Under the pieces are notes generated by a model. The model was not told the DNA's origin and did not search any database. It saw only the letters and a list, made by a program, of their open reading frames with translations. Source: Pipra filicauda (lineage: Eukaryota > Chordata > Aves > Passeriformes > Pipridae). Taken from it: 64,000 nt of DNA. The stretch lies in the NCBI RefSeq assembly GCF_003945595.2, contig NW_024104129.1, positions 1,488,001-1,552,000 of the forward strand, written 5' to 3'. Shown piece by piece: positions 18,033 to 30,200 of the stretch. Numbering within the stretch: the stretch's first letter is position 1; each line of letters begins with the position of its first letter. The position numbers were made by a program, and so were the translations under genes.

Positions 18033-20465
18033 TGAAAAAAAGCTATGGTGTTGCTTATAATATTAGAAGTATCCACAAAAATCAGCTAAGCTGTTCATAT
18101 CAAAACTAGAATCCCTAGATTTTCCTTGGCACCTAAACATAAATAATATGTTGAGGGAGAGATTAGAGTCAATGGCATTAAAAGAAGAGAAGCAATAAAG
18201 CAATTTTGTATCTTTACTGCCTAGAAGTGATCAGACAGGAAGGGCTGAAACCATCTCAGAGCATTCTTGAAAATGATTCAAGCAGCATTCATGATAAAAA
18301 TAAATGCTAATGAAAACTTTGCTAACACTTAATTCATGCATTCATACATAGTATTTGTCCCCTGCCTATAAGTTTGGCCTTGGTATTTAGCCCTGTCTAT
18401 ATTTTCTCTAAAACTCATTATGGCATTTTTGTACGCTCCTCCCGCACTAAGATTTTGTACAGAAGCCAAACTTCTGGGCTGGCAGAAACACATAATAACA
18501 AAATGGCAAAAAAGACACAATTGCACTGAGTATTAATCTTGCAGGTATTAAAGCAAACTCACATTGACAGAACTCACCTTGTGCATCAAAAATCAGAAGC
18601 AGATGTCTGTAAACGTCATTTAATGCATAATATAGTAAATGCTGTACACTTTACATATTGACATTCCAAATTGCTCATAAACATTGGAGTTAGCAGTTGA
18701 TAAGTAATGAGTAAAATCATCTCCAGTTTCACCCCAAGAAGCAATGTATTTTACATTTATAGGATATTATTTGTATGCATTATTTATAGAGGTTTTCAAA
18801 TGCTACTGTTGTCTTATTACTTTTAGAGGCTATTTTTCTGCTTATAAAGAGGATTATTACAACAGAGGTGTTCACAGCTAGCTTGGTTGCCTTTGCAAAC
18901 AGTCAGTTTTCTTTCAGTCCTGGCCAAATCAGCCAGGAGGTGAAACTCATGGCTGGAAAGTTCAAACACGTTCCTTTAGGGCTGGCACATGGTCATGGCT
19001 GCCTGGCCAAGTGGCAAGTGCCTCTCTCTTCTGAAGTCAAATACATCCCAACTAACCACCCAGGGGCCTGGGGATTGGCTGCACCTGAAGGGGTTTGAAC
19101 TGCCTTTGTAGGTGGAGTGGTTGCATGATATCTATTTCTGGAGCCATCTTCTCTCAGTCTTTGGGACGATAACTAGTTCAGAGAGGGAGATGACCCAAAG
19201 GTGAATATATAGTTCATTGCACTAAAGGATGTGGCATGTGTGACCATACAGAATTGCAAAAAAGTGGTGGAAATTACACTCTGATATTTCTGTGTTAGAG
19301 TATTTAGCGTCCCACTTGCTCTTCTGAACTGGGCACTTCATTCTGACCATTCTTTCCATTATCTCGTGTTTTGTCCTTCTATTTCTATTCACTTTCTGCT
19401 TTTTGAATGGGGAAAATTTTGTCTGCAAGAGAAGAACTGAGATTAGATCATCTAGGTCCATCTCACCGCATTGTGAATACAAAAGTCCCCTGGATCTGCT
19501 TCACTTGCCAATTCCTGCAGCACAGCTCTGAATGTGGTTGCAGTGTCTCACTGCCTGCAGTACTAACATTTCGAGGAGAGCAGGAAGCTCATACCAGCTA
19601 TTCCCTACATACATACTTACATCCTTACTTACTTTTCTTCCTTCTCCTTTCTAAAGGAGTAATTCAGTTTGAATTTCCTCACAGATTTTCTTCTTTCATG
19701 GAAAGACTAATCTGTTACAGTGTTTACATATAGGTGAACACAATACAGATATAACTTTCTCATATTATAACTTTCCTTCCTCCCAAACTCTTTACATACA
19801 TTCAAGTTAAATGATCTCAATCTTTAAAAGATTATGGCTATTGAAGAGTCTGCAATGAGATTTTCTGGAAACCGAACTTCTGCTAGCATTTCAAGTGCAT
19901 GAAAAAACTGTTTGCACTGTATCTGTTAGATTTTATTAATAAAAAATAAGAAAGTGAATAGTTAACATAGAAACTAAAATAGAAATTCCACAGATGGGTA
20001 ATGATACTAAGTAAAAACTGTGGGAGGAAGTGTGACTGTGGAACTTTCTCATTATTGACTTTTATTTCCATCATTGCTGTTACTGGTTCATAGTGTTTCA
20101 TTAACTGTAGAAGTTTTGCATATCATTTCCCTGGGTTGTGTATTTGAAATAGAAAAACAATAATTCAGAAAAATATGGCTTGCCCAGGTTTTATAAATTC
20201 TCTCCTTTGAAGTTAATTAACTTGTAAATTCCACTGTTTACATTTTACACTTAACTAAATGCAGAAAACACACCCAACCTCAATCTGATGATGGTATACA
20301 GTCTAAACATGTAATCCAAGTGATGCAGCAGCATTAGAGTACAATTCATCTAATAAAACATTCATTACCTGTGCCTCCACATGGCATCACATATAGGATC
20401 ACAAAAATATTATTAAATTGTTCCTTCTTTGTTTACTCAGGCTGTAACTTCTTCATATTTAACGG
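18033..20465. other. no named repeat; a GC-richer patch at 18.86-19.17 kb
   Basis: Mostly AT-rich. About 18860-19170 is clearly GC-richer than its surroundings (for example CTGGCCAAATCAGCCAGGAG, CTGCCTGGCCAAGTGGCAAG, CCACCCAGGGGCCTGGGGAT), with an open frame of 76 codons at 18868-19098. I cannot match it to a gene or a repeat family. A diverged LTR fragment or a regulatory region are both possible. Confidence 0.45.
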
Positions 20466-21492
20466 TGTGGCAGTTTGAGCCACATTAGAAAATCCAAAAT
20501 CCAATTTCCAGGCCTCCCCCACCCCTCTCCATGATTTATCCCAACACCGAAGAGAAAACTTTCAGGCCAGAGGTTTCTATAGGGGGAGGGGGAAGTATAT
20601 CCATTTGTTTACACTAATAAATATACTGTACAAACTAAAAGCAGATATATATATATTACACTTTTATCAGTCTTTTAAGCCCCTCCCTTTAACTTCAGTC
20701 CAGGAAAAGCCTTCCAAGGCTGATATGTAATGCAGTCTCTCTCTCGTGGGAGTGTTCGGGGCCCCTGAACACTCTCCCCCAACCAACCTTCAGCTGTTTG
20801 CCAAAGTCCCTTCTTCTTACGAAGTTCAAGAAGGTAGCTCTGAGTCCTTTCTCCTCAGTCCTGTGTCATTTCTGTTGTGTGATCTCTCTTTCTCAGTCTC
20901 ACACCTCGGTTTGTAGGCTGCTGCAGTGTAGTTCAGCTTATCAAGCGTCCTCCGAGTCAGTTTTCGGCTGCCACTGGTCAAAACCTTGGCAGGGCAACTC
21001 CCGAGCTCTTTGGTCCATCTCCAATTCTTGCCTGAAGTTCTTCCAACATGTTGCAATGAATCACAACTCTTTCTTCTGGCAATTGAGCCTGGCTGCAAAG
21101 GGGGGGAAAGAAGAAGAGGGCTTGGCCGCAAGGCCTGCCTCTCTCTCTCTCTCTCCCACTTACCAATTGTTTGTGAGTCACATCCCTCACAAACACTCAC
21201 TCACTCCAATGCTGTCTCTAACTCTGGCCTAGGTAGAGTTGGGGGCCACAGGGCTCCCCTCCCCCCCCGGAGGGGGGAAGAAGAGCCCAGCCACCTCTTG
21301 GCCTTCTACACCTACACGCAGCAGACACCACCAACAAAAAAACTGCCAACAGCTTCTGGTGGCTGTGTGTATATGATTTTTAGCAGAAGTGAACAAGACG
21401 AGTGGTGATTGACTCTCCAGGGAACACTGCCCTGGCACCAAATCACCTCTGAGCCCCCGACTCTCAGGGGGGGCCAATCTTAACCCATGACA
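20466..21492 (-). mobile_element. complete solo LTR (~1.03 kb)
   Basis: Starts TGTGGCAGTTTGAGCC and ends AACCCATGACA (TG...CA). It is flanked by ACGG on each side (20462-20465 and 21493-21496), possibly AACGG with one shared base. Read on the minus strand it begins TGTCATGGGTT, a common avian LTR opening, with a TA-rich TATA-like tract at about 20645-20660 and a GATAAA-type poly(A) variant near 20535. Minus orientation is therefore preferred but not certain. It includes a CT microsatellite (21138-21156) and a C-run/G-run palindrome (21255-21277). It is much more GC-rich than its flanks. Open frames of 70-144 codons on both strands here (20798-21477) look incidental. Confidence 0.85.
21138..21156. 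repeat. (CT)n microsatellite in LTR
   Basis: Uninterrupted CT repeat of about nine units within the solo LTR. Confidence 0.85.
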
Positions 21493-24400
21493 ACGGAAAT
21501 GGTACTCATGAGTAATCTTTGTTTTTGGAATTCAGCCTTACTAGTAACTTCCTACATATATTACAGAAAGTACAGGTAAATTGTGAAAAAATGTAAAATC
21601 AGTTTGGTGCTTTTCTAAGAAGTAATGATGGGGTGACACATTCTGTATGCACCCAGGCTGCTGTGGGCCCTATACTGATGTTTAAATCAGAATTTGATTG
21701 AAATCTATTGATGGGATTCTGTCTATTTTCTGCTCTAATTACTATATTGATGATTTTTAGTTTGGTGGGGTATTTGCTACAGCTAAAGTTGGTCCTCTTC
21801 TCTCTATTGAATGGCTGCTTTCTTAAACATACCTTTGATGTAGAGTTCCATGCTTTTCTATGTAACACCCTTTTCCATGTGTGACAGTGTAGGCTCAGCA
21901 TGTATCTGTCCAAAGTGCTCTCCCTCTGCTTCCTTCTACAAATTTGGAACATATCTGCTCATGTCAGTTAAGATTTTATGTTTCTGAGGTTTTGGTACCT
22001 TCTGTGACATGTTTCTTTCAATATAGATTTTTACTGAACTCGTACCACCTCTCAGACAACAATAAGTTCTGCCACTAAATCACGTTTAGCTTCCAATTTT
22101 ATTGGTTCTTCTTTGGCTTGAGGAAGATCATATCCCACATAATATCATACTCTCAATCATTTTTTTTCTGGGATCAAAGTTACAGCCAATAAAAAAGCAT
22201 TAGTAGATGTATGTAAATAGCTTCACCATCTAATTTATATTGAAGTTCAACTTGAACTTATAGTACTTTGTTGTCTGACAATAACATTGTTAAAACCCCT
22301 AAGCAATGCAGCTTAACAAATGAGTTACAAATCCACACATCATTAGTTTCTTATTAATCTTATGACTCTTAATGAAATGACTTTTGAGAATGGCATTAGG
22401 TCACAAGTAACATTTAAAATCTATGACTTAATAACACAAACAATTTGCCTAAATGGCAGAGTTAAGGTTATGTTAGTTTACAGTCTGTCCTTGGTGGCCC
22501 TTTGATTTGACCCCGTAATGATATTTTAAATACTGTTCTATATGTGACACTGCTACATGAATTCTTTTTTGTAAAAATCTCTGTTCTTATGTATCTTACT
22601 ATTTATGTATCAATATATTTTTAGCCTGTTCATAGACAAAAACACATGAGAACAAGTTCAGTTTAATAATGAAGGTGCTTCTAACAGTTCTCCAGCAAAA
22701 TCAAAATGGATGTACTTTCTCCTAAAAATCTGCATATCATTTTTCACATAGAATCTTAAAGTCAACAATTACTTTGAGAGCAACTCCCAAACTGAATAAA
22801 GATGTGATTTTCCTAGAATAATTTTGAGTTGATATATGGTCTGCTTAAAATTCTCAATCTGTGACCTTGATAAATGAACTGAAATTTCCAAACTGTATGT
22901 TTCTATATATTAGGGGAATTTCTTATGAAGCTGGATCAGCTTTGTTTGTTTGTTTGATTTTTGGTTTTGTTTGTTTGGTTTGTTTGTTTGTTTTGCTTTC
23001 TTTGCTTTGCTTTACTTTCCCAGTAAAACAAATGTATTCCCAGTTAAACAATATGTATCTTGCATGTCTATTTAGAAGACCACCAGTCTTGAAGTCAAGG
23101 AACAATAAAAGCAAAGACTTCCTTGCTTATCTCTCCTTGGACAATGTAGGAGCTCTTAATGACTCTGTTGACATTTACTGTTCACAGTTCATGCATTTCT
23201 AGTAATGTCCATAAAATGTCAGCATGTTCTCTAATGGGCACTTTTGGAAAACCACTTCAGCCTGCACTGTCTGTGGTCCTGTGCTATTTCTTAGTACTAG
23301 GCCATTGGGCTTGATGAAAAGGCAAACCTCATTCCTCTATGTAAGAGCAGATAAGGATGACTAGTTAGAGTGGCCCATGTGTGCTGTTAGAGCAGTTCTG
23401 TTACAGTCTCTTTCCTATCACTCCCAACCCCTTCTCTTGGTACATGTCTGTGAAGAGAGGAAAGCAGCATTTCTTCAGAATTTCAAAGTACAAGGGGAAA
23501 AATATGATATTTCCCAGGAAAATGGAAACATTAAAGTTGGAGTTTTGTGATTTTGATTGTGGTCAAAGCAAATGTTTGCAGAAGTGGTCAAGCTCTGTTT
23601 CTTTGCTCCTAGGTCATATTTACCAATGTCTAAGTTTTTGAAATTAAAACAGTTAGAGAAATTAGATTTCTCTAATTATCTGGGAAAAGAAGCTTTGTGT
23701 CTTTGTCCTGCCAGATGCCAGATACAAGACTTGCAAAGCAGGTAAAATTTCGCATTGTGCTGCTATTGCATTTACATTCCATTGAGTATATCTTTTGCAG
23801 CTTTTTTTTAACTAAAAATTTTATGTATGGTGTAAGTAACACTAAACATGTGTGTTCTTCTGACACTGTGGACAGACATTAACATGTATTCACATTTATT
23901 TCAGAACTGCTACCCTCCTTTGAGTCACTGGTAGTATTCATAGTGTTTTATTAACATTCCCTGCCTGTTGTCTACATTAGAGTACACAGCAAAGATATGA
24001 TTTATCTTCAGATAAGATGCATATGTTTATCTGATGACATTCATATCTTGTAAAAGTTCTTGCTACTTGCAAAAGAGTAGGTATTATATATTTTTCTCAC
24101 ATTTCAGGGGAGCTAAGGCCAAAATTCTCATCACCCTACTCCAAAAACAAAAAATGCTATCTTCACTGTTGGTTCTATAGCTGCAATAGATAGCAGACCA
24201 GCTTTGAAAAAGTCACTAGAGATCAACAGTGCACACCACCGTAATAAAATACAGGCTACTTAAGTAATGACGTTTTCTGTCACTCCTCGTTATGACTGTT
24301 CTCTACTTACTGCATTCTCATAGGTACTCTGATCCTGCTAGAAACCTGTAACTTTTTTGACATGCTCATGAGTAATATATTCAGCTATACTGACACTGTT

Positions 24401-27000
24401 CCTGTTCAAAAAAATCTCATGTCTTGTCTGTATATTATAGTAAGTACTGTGAGAAAAGCTGGTTTTGAATTTAATGAACTTTAATCACGTCTAGGGCTGG
24501 TAGGATTACAAAACCATGAAAATATATAGGTTAAGAAATTGACCCTATTTCCTCAGAACTGGTGTATTGATGAGTTGCAAAGACTCTGCTCTGTGACTCT
24601 GTGCTGCTTTGTACCCTCTTGGCCTACCCTTGGAAATGTAAACAATCTCACTTTAAATATATGAGATGAGTGACTAAACTTTACTGATTAATGCTTCTTC
24701 CACTGCTCAAAATTATATTTAAATCTCAGAGTTGAAACTTTCTAGGCCTGCATACTTAACAGTAATTAATGCTTTTATTCTGTAGAAGTCCCAGTCTACA
24801 AAGTTACTCTAGGCCTAAGGTGAATTTTCTGGGGATAGACATTTAAAGAGACCTTAAGTTTTACATTAATGTTGTAGGTTTGGCGGTTATGGGTAATTTC
24901 TATTAGAGGTTCATGATCATAACTTGGATTCAGTCAAACTAGTGAAATATCTCCATTTTAACTTAATCTGGAAATGTACTGTGCTATCAAAGGGTGGTGA
25001 GAAGCAAAAGGTGCAAATATGACCTTGGACATACAGAGGGTATGTAACACCTCGTAACTTAATTAAGATTCCTTGGCTTCAACACATCAGATGAATTGAA
25101 ATGTGGAGACCTGTTTTACCTTGGTTGATTACAAGAGAAATTTATGACTAGGGTACAAATTCAGTGAAATTAATTCCACTATGAGCCCCTGATGCTGATC
25201 TGGGGAAAAGGGGAAAGAAGGGGAAAATAAGTTACAGTACTACCCTAATTAGAAGTAAAAATAATGCTTACCATGAACATGTTAAATACCGTTGATGATA
25301 AGAAGAAAACTAATAGAATACAAGTATCCATAGTGTTGATAAGTTACTACTACAGCCTGGTGTGCTTTGATATGTGCCTTTAAATTTATGTTGCAGTGAT
25401 GGATGTATGTGCTTGAATGGGAGCTTGTGGATATACTTACCTAAAACGTAAAATGTTTCTGCAGTGTTTCATGGCACCCTTAAGGGATTCTGTCTTCTTC
25501 CATTAGGATATTTAATTTAATGCAAATTAAAAATATATTGTAAGTAGATGAATGTACAACTCCTGCTGAAGTCTGTCAGGAAATCTGAATGTGAAATGAG
25601 ATCTGACCTTCTAGAATAAACACTGTCAAAGAACAATGAAATGCAACTTTGGAAATTAAGGTACAAAAGTTAAAATCCCTACCAATTTGCTTATCTGAAA
25701 TTATAATTTTAAGGTTAATGCAATGTGAAACAGAATACAGGATAACTATTTATACAATGTAAACATTAAAAAACCCCCATGCCTCTTCCCCTCCCTGCCC
25801 CCAATCCACATTAAGCTAATTTTAAGGCAAACCATCATGGTTTCTCTTCACTCATGCAAATATTCAACTCAATGAAAACTAAGTGGTATTTCTTGACAGG
25901 TATTCCTCAGGGAATTTCGAGCTGCAACTACTGCACAAAATGAATAAAACTACATTAATTTGTAGAATACATAATAAAGGGGAACAGAAAGTCATCTATC
26001 TATTTTTAATGTAGCTGGCCAATAACTATTTTGTTCAGGATATAATCTTGATTCAAAGCGTAATATTTAATAAACTATCTGATATATTAGATGTAATTTT
26101 GAACTTGAACCATCAAACCTATGTATTGGAACTTCTTGATTCAGATATACAATAACTTTAAAAGCGTCTGCAAATGTGTTTTCAATTTATGACACTTCTT
26201 TCTGTGTCCCAGTAGACTTCTATATATTGATAGTGAAACTATCACCTCTCTGCTTTCTAAATTTAAATGTCGTTTTGAATAATGATCTCTAGTTTCAGAA
26301 CGTCAGAAGTAGCATTTCAATAGATTTTCAGTGGAGATTTGGTTTAAGCTGACCACGATATCGAAAATGTCTTTTGTCTTGTCCTTTCCATCACCAAGCC
26401 ACAATTTCCTGGGTGGCTCCCTGAAGGTGTGGGAGCATGCAGCTGCAGATGAAAATGTCACACAACATAATCAACAGATATAGTCTGACAGTAGAGAAAA
26501 ATTAATCTTAAAGCCAGTTGCTACCAATAGAAAACTATTCTCTCTTTTTGTAGGATTAGTTTTGTGGATTTTTGAACTGGGTTAACTTAAGGGCAGATGA
26601 ATAACTTAGCGTAGGGAATGAAGCATTACATTTGCACATTTAACAACATGCCAAATATCAAATAAAAAAACCACATATCAGATCTGATGAAATGCAGCAT
26701 CAAAGTTCTCACTAATTCTCTGGTACCATGTCAGTCTAAGGAAATAAAGCTTTATCTATCATCCTCTGTCTTGGAATCTTTATTACTGTAGAATATCTAG
26801 AGCTTCAAGAGGAGATTAATTTTAAGACAAAAAGCACAGTATAGTCTAGGAAGTCTCCAGAAGATATAAATGCAGTATCTCGTAAGATAAAAAGGTATGG
26901 AAGCTCTTGAATATTTGCATTGAATTTTTCAGATGTCTTTTTTTCAGAATCAATTTAATCTGACACTCATAAACATAATGAACACTAAGCTGGGATAGTT
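21493..27000. other. no gene or named transposon recognised
   Basis: AT-rich unique-looking DNA. The only low-complexity part is the T/G tract at 22941-23018. No long open frame, CR1 signature or LTR terminus was seen. Confidence 0.6.
22941..23018. repeat. (TTTG)n-like tract
   Basis: TTTGTTTGTTTG repeated with GATTTTTGG and TTGGTTTG interruptions, passing into TTTGCTTTGCTTTACTTTCC. Nearly all T and G on the + strand. Confidence 0.85.
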
Positions 27001-27215
27001 TTAACAACAACCCCCTCCTCCTCCCTCACCCCCCCCCCAAAAAAACACCCGAAAAAACTCACCCAAAAAACCAAAGAAACCTCAGACAAAACCAAATCAA
27101 AGCAAAATGCCACTCCCCTGCAAAAAACAAACAATCCCCCAAAAACTCCCAAAACAAAACAAACAAAAAAACTACAAAAAAATCCCCCAAAAGCCTAACA
27201 ACAGAAAACAAATTC
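27001..27215. repeat. ~215-bp A/C-only-like tract
   Basis: Almost exclusively A and C on the + strand: a CCCCCTCCTCCTCC section, a run of about ten C, then many CCCAAAAAA and AAACAAAC units. G and T are rare over roughly 200 bp. It looks like an expanded and decayed simple repeat rather than a gene. Confidence 0.85.
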
Positions 27216-30200
27216 TCAAACAATGTAAAGAACATAAAATAATGTCAACAAGTATAATTTAACCAGCTATTAAATAGATGATAATTATTATGTTCTTCTC
27301 TCTTAATTCTGACCTTTTAAAATAAAGACTAAATGAAGAAACAAAGACAATATTTGAAATTGATCCCTGTTGCTATTAGATACAGTTCTACTGAAGCCAA
27401 TGAAGCTGTGCCTGCAATGAATTTGGCTTGGAGTGCAGTTATTTTCTTACAACACAGTGTAATTTTTGTCTGTTTGCTTGTGCTTATTTTGTTTTAATTT
27501 CCTCTCTTGTTGTTATAGATTTTATTTTTAAATAAACTCTGCTCTTCATAGGGACATCTGCTTGTTCTTGTTGGCAATGTGTCCCAATAATGATGATTTT
27601 ACTTTATCAGCTTCAAGTTCTGGAGTAGAATATTAATATTAGCGAATAACAGCGTGCATACAAGACAGCATAATGAAGAGGGATGGTGTGAGGACAAGCA
27701 GCACACTATAATGAGCCCCTAAACCAAAAAATATATACTACTGCTTTAACAAGGGATGTATGTATGGGTGATTCAAAAAGATATGATCAATTAATAAGTC
27801 TTTGTAATAACAGACTGCACAGAAATGGGAAATCTAGCAACACTTTTGGGCCTACTTTAAAAGAGAAAGACATTCTGCAGAGAAATATCCTAGTTTCCCT
27901 CCTTATATAGCTCAGAAAATGTCATTAATCTCAGCTCATGAGAAAAACACATATGTATATGCATATATAAAAGTTATACACATTGATATACAGTGATGAT
28001 AATAAAGTTATAATCATTAATTTTAGCAATCCACATAATACTCCAGTAACCAAATAGCATTTTGACACCTTCAGTTACTGAAATAGATCAGGGCAGAAAT
28101 GTATAACTTTACTTAAATAAGGTGATAATGAAGTTTCTTGAACTGCACAGTAGCAATGAGCTACTTCACACAGCAACCATGCCTGCTCCTTCTGTGGGGA
28201 ATGGGCTATGGAGTTTTATGTGGCATGATGGTAGAACGCTTCAGGGGCTGTGTAAAGGGAGAATGTTAAAGAGTAGATGATTTTAAACTACTAGCTCTCT
28301 AAATCAGACATGAAAATGTCAGTAAAGAGGTCATAGAAAAAATTACAGAGAAAACTTTTAAATTGCCATGCTTTATTTTCTGTTTACAGGAAAAAAACAA
28401 GTTTTGAAGGAGCAAAATTAAAACTTTGAGTAGCATGACCTTAACTTGTTTTGTTTGTTGATTTTTATAAATAAAACAAAGAATTATCTCACCCCATCAC
28501 TTGGGGTTTTGTCGTTATTATATTTAATTTGCCAAGTATCTTTGCACTGCAAGTACTAAAGACAGCTTTAGAGAGTGAAGAGTTATAAGCAAACCTGGTT
28601 GGATGCAGTACATCTGGGTGCTGCAGAAAAATCTCTATTTAACACTTACCACAGAGTATATGTCATGCTTTTGTTTTTCTGCTCTGGCATTTAGAATAAA
28701 TATTATGTTTATTAACTAGTACGACATTTAGGACTATGGATGAATGCTTGTGCTACCCATGCTGAAAGCATCAGTAGCCAAAAAAAGGTTTAGTCCATTT
28801 CATGTGTGACACAAATTTGTAGTTTTGTTTCAGAATTCAGTCTTAAGCTACTGGTATCATGAAGACATGTGCTATTACCGTAATTATTCTACCTGAAAAT
28901 ATGTCTCAATTCTCTGTAGAAACTTCAGCAGCGTCCTGCTGACTTTGTTAGAATCTGCTTTTGGTTACAAAACTGGTTGAGTTAGAGCTTTCTATTCAAT
29001 CACTAGAAAGAAATGACTGCCCCGTGAGGAAATTTAGAAGCGTTTCTCATTTTTTACATATATTTAGATAATAAAAAGGGTAGAAATATTATCGAGACTC
29101 TTACTGAAGTGAGCAAGTGAGCTAGAGTTTGTCATCTGCATATACTGCCCGATGAACAAAGTGATTGGAGCAGAACATTTTTTGTGGCTTTTGCAACTCA
29201 TTCAACAGACATTTCTTCTCCTGTGCTCCTTTCTACTGTGTTTCAGAGCACTTCAAATGGTAAGCCATCATTTAAAATAGTTGATATGCTTTGAGGTCTG
29301 TAATATGAAATAAGAGAAATCAACCAAAAAGCATTCTGTAAATTTGAAGATCTGCAGAAATAAGGTTCTTGGAATGAACTGTTTGACCCTGGTGTTTCCT
29401 TCTGCCTTGTAGGTTTTCTCCCTTGCTTTTGTGTCTGGTGAAGGCCAAACGGAGCCTTTTACAAGGGTAGAAATGCATGAAAATGGCAATATAAACTGTC
29501 TTGATATTTGGCATGCAGATTGCATAGGTAACATTGCCCTTGATTCCTGTTCTACTTTCATTCTCTGCTTCTTTAATTTGGAAGAACAATTAATTTATTG
29601 AGAAATATATTTTATGCTTAGTGAATTTTATGGAAAATACTTTTTATTGCAGAAAATCATTTCTGTCCATGCTGAAATTAATTAACAACCAGTAAATTTT
29701 CTCATTAGTTGCATCTCTATATTTTTGTAATTTCGATTATCTTTAATGTTATATAGGGAACTGTTTACAATATGTTTTGAATTTATTTGTAAAACAAAAA
29801 GAAAGCAACTTATAAATCCTAGATGTATCAGTGAAAAAAATGTGATTTCAAATTGCCTAAGCTACTCTCAATGACTACGAATATCAGATGTTATCAGTAA
29901 AATACCCAAATGTCAGATAGTCTTTCTCCTCAAAGGAGTTTAGCAAGCTGCCACTATTTCTTTAAAATTATTTCTGATCTGTATGGTGTAATGGCATTGT
30001 TTGAGCTGTTGTTTCAGGCCACATTTTTGACACAGTGCGATCAGAGCTGACTTTTTTTTTTAGTTATTTTATATGTGTGGTCTTGTCTTCTTCAAGAGCA
30101 TTATTTGACTGACTTGGTTTTTTTTTCCTTTTGATTGTACTCCCTGTTAACTTTCCTTAGCATTTCTTTGAGCTTGTGGAACAATTTCAGTCACATTGAA

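Noticed and set aside
20798..21477. Open frames of 70-144 codons on both strands
   Set aside because: They are contained entirely in a solo LTR with low-complexity C, CT and G runs.
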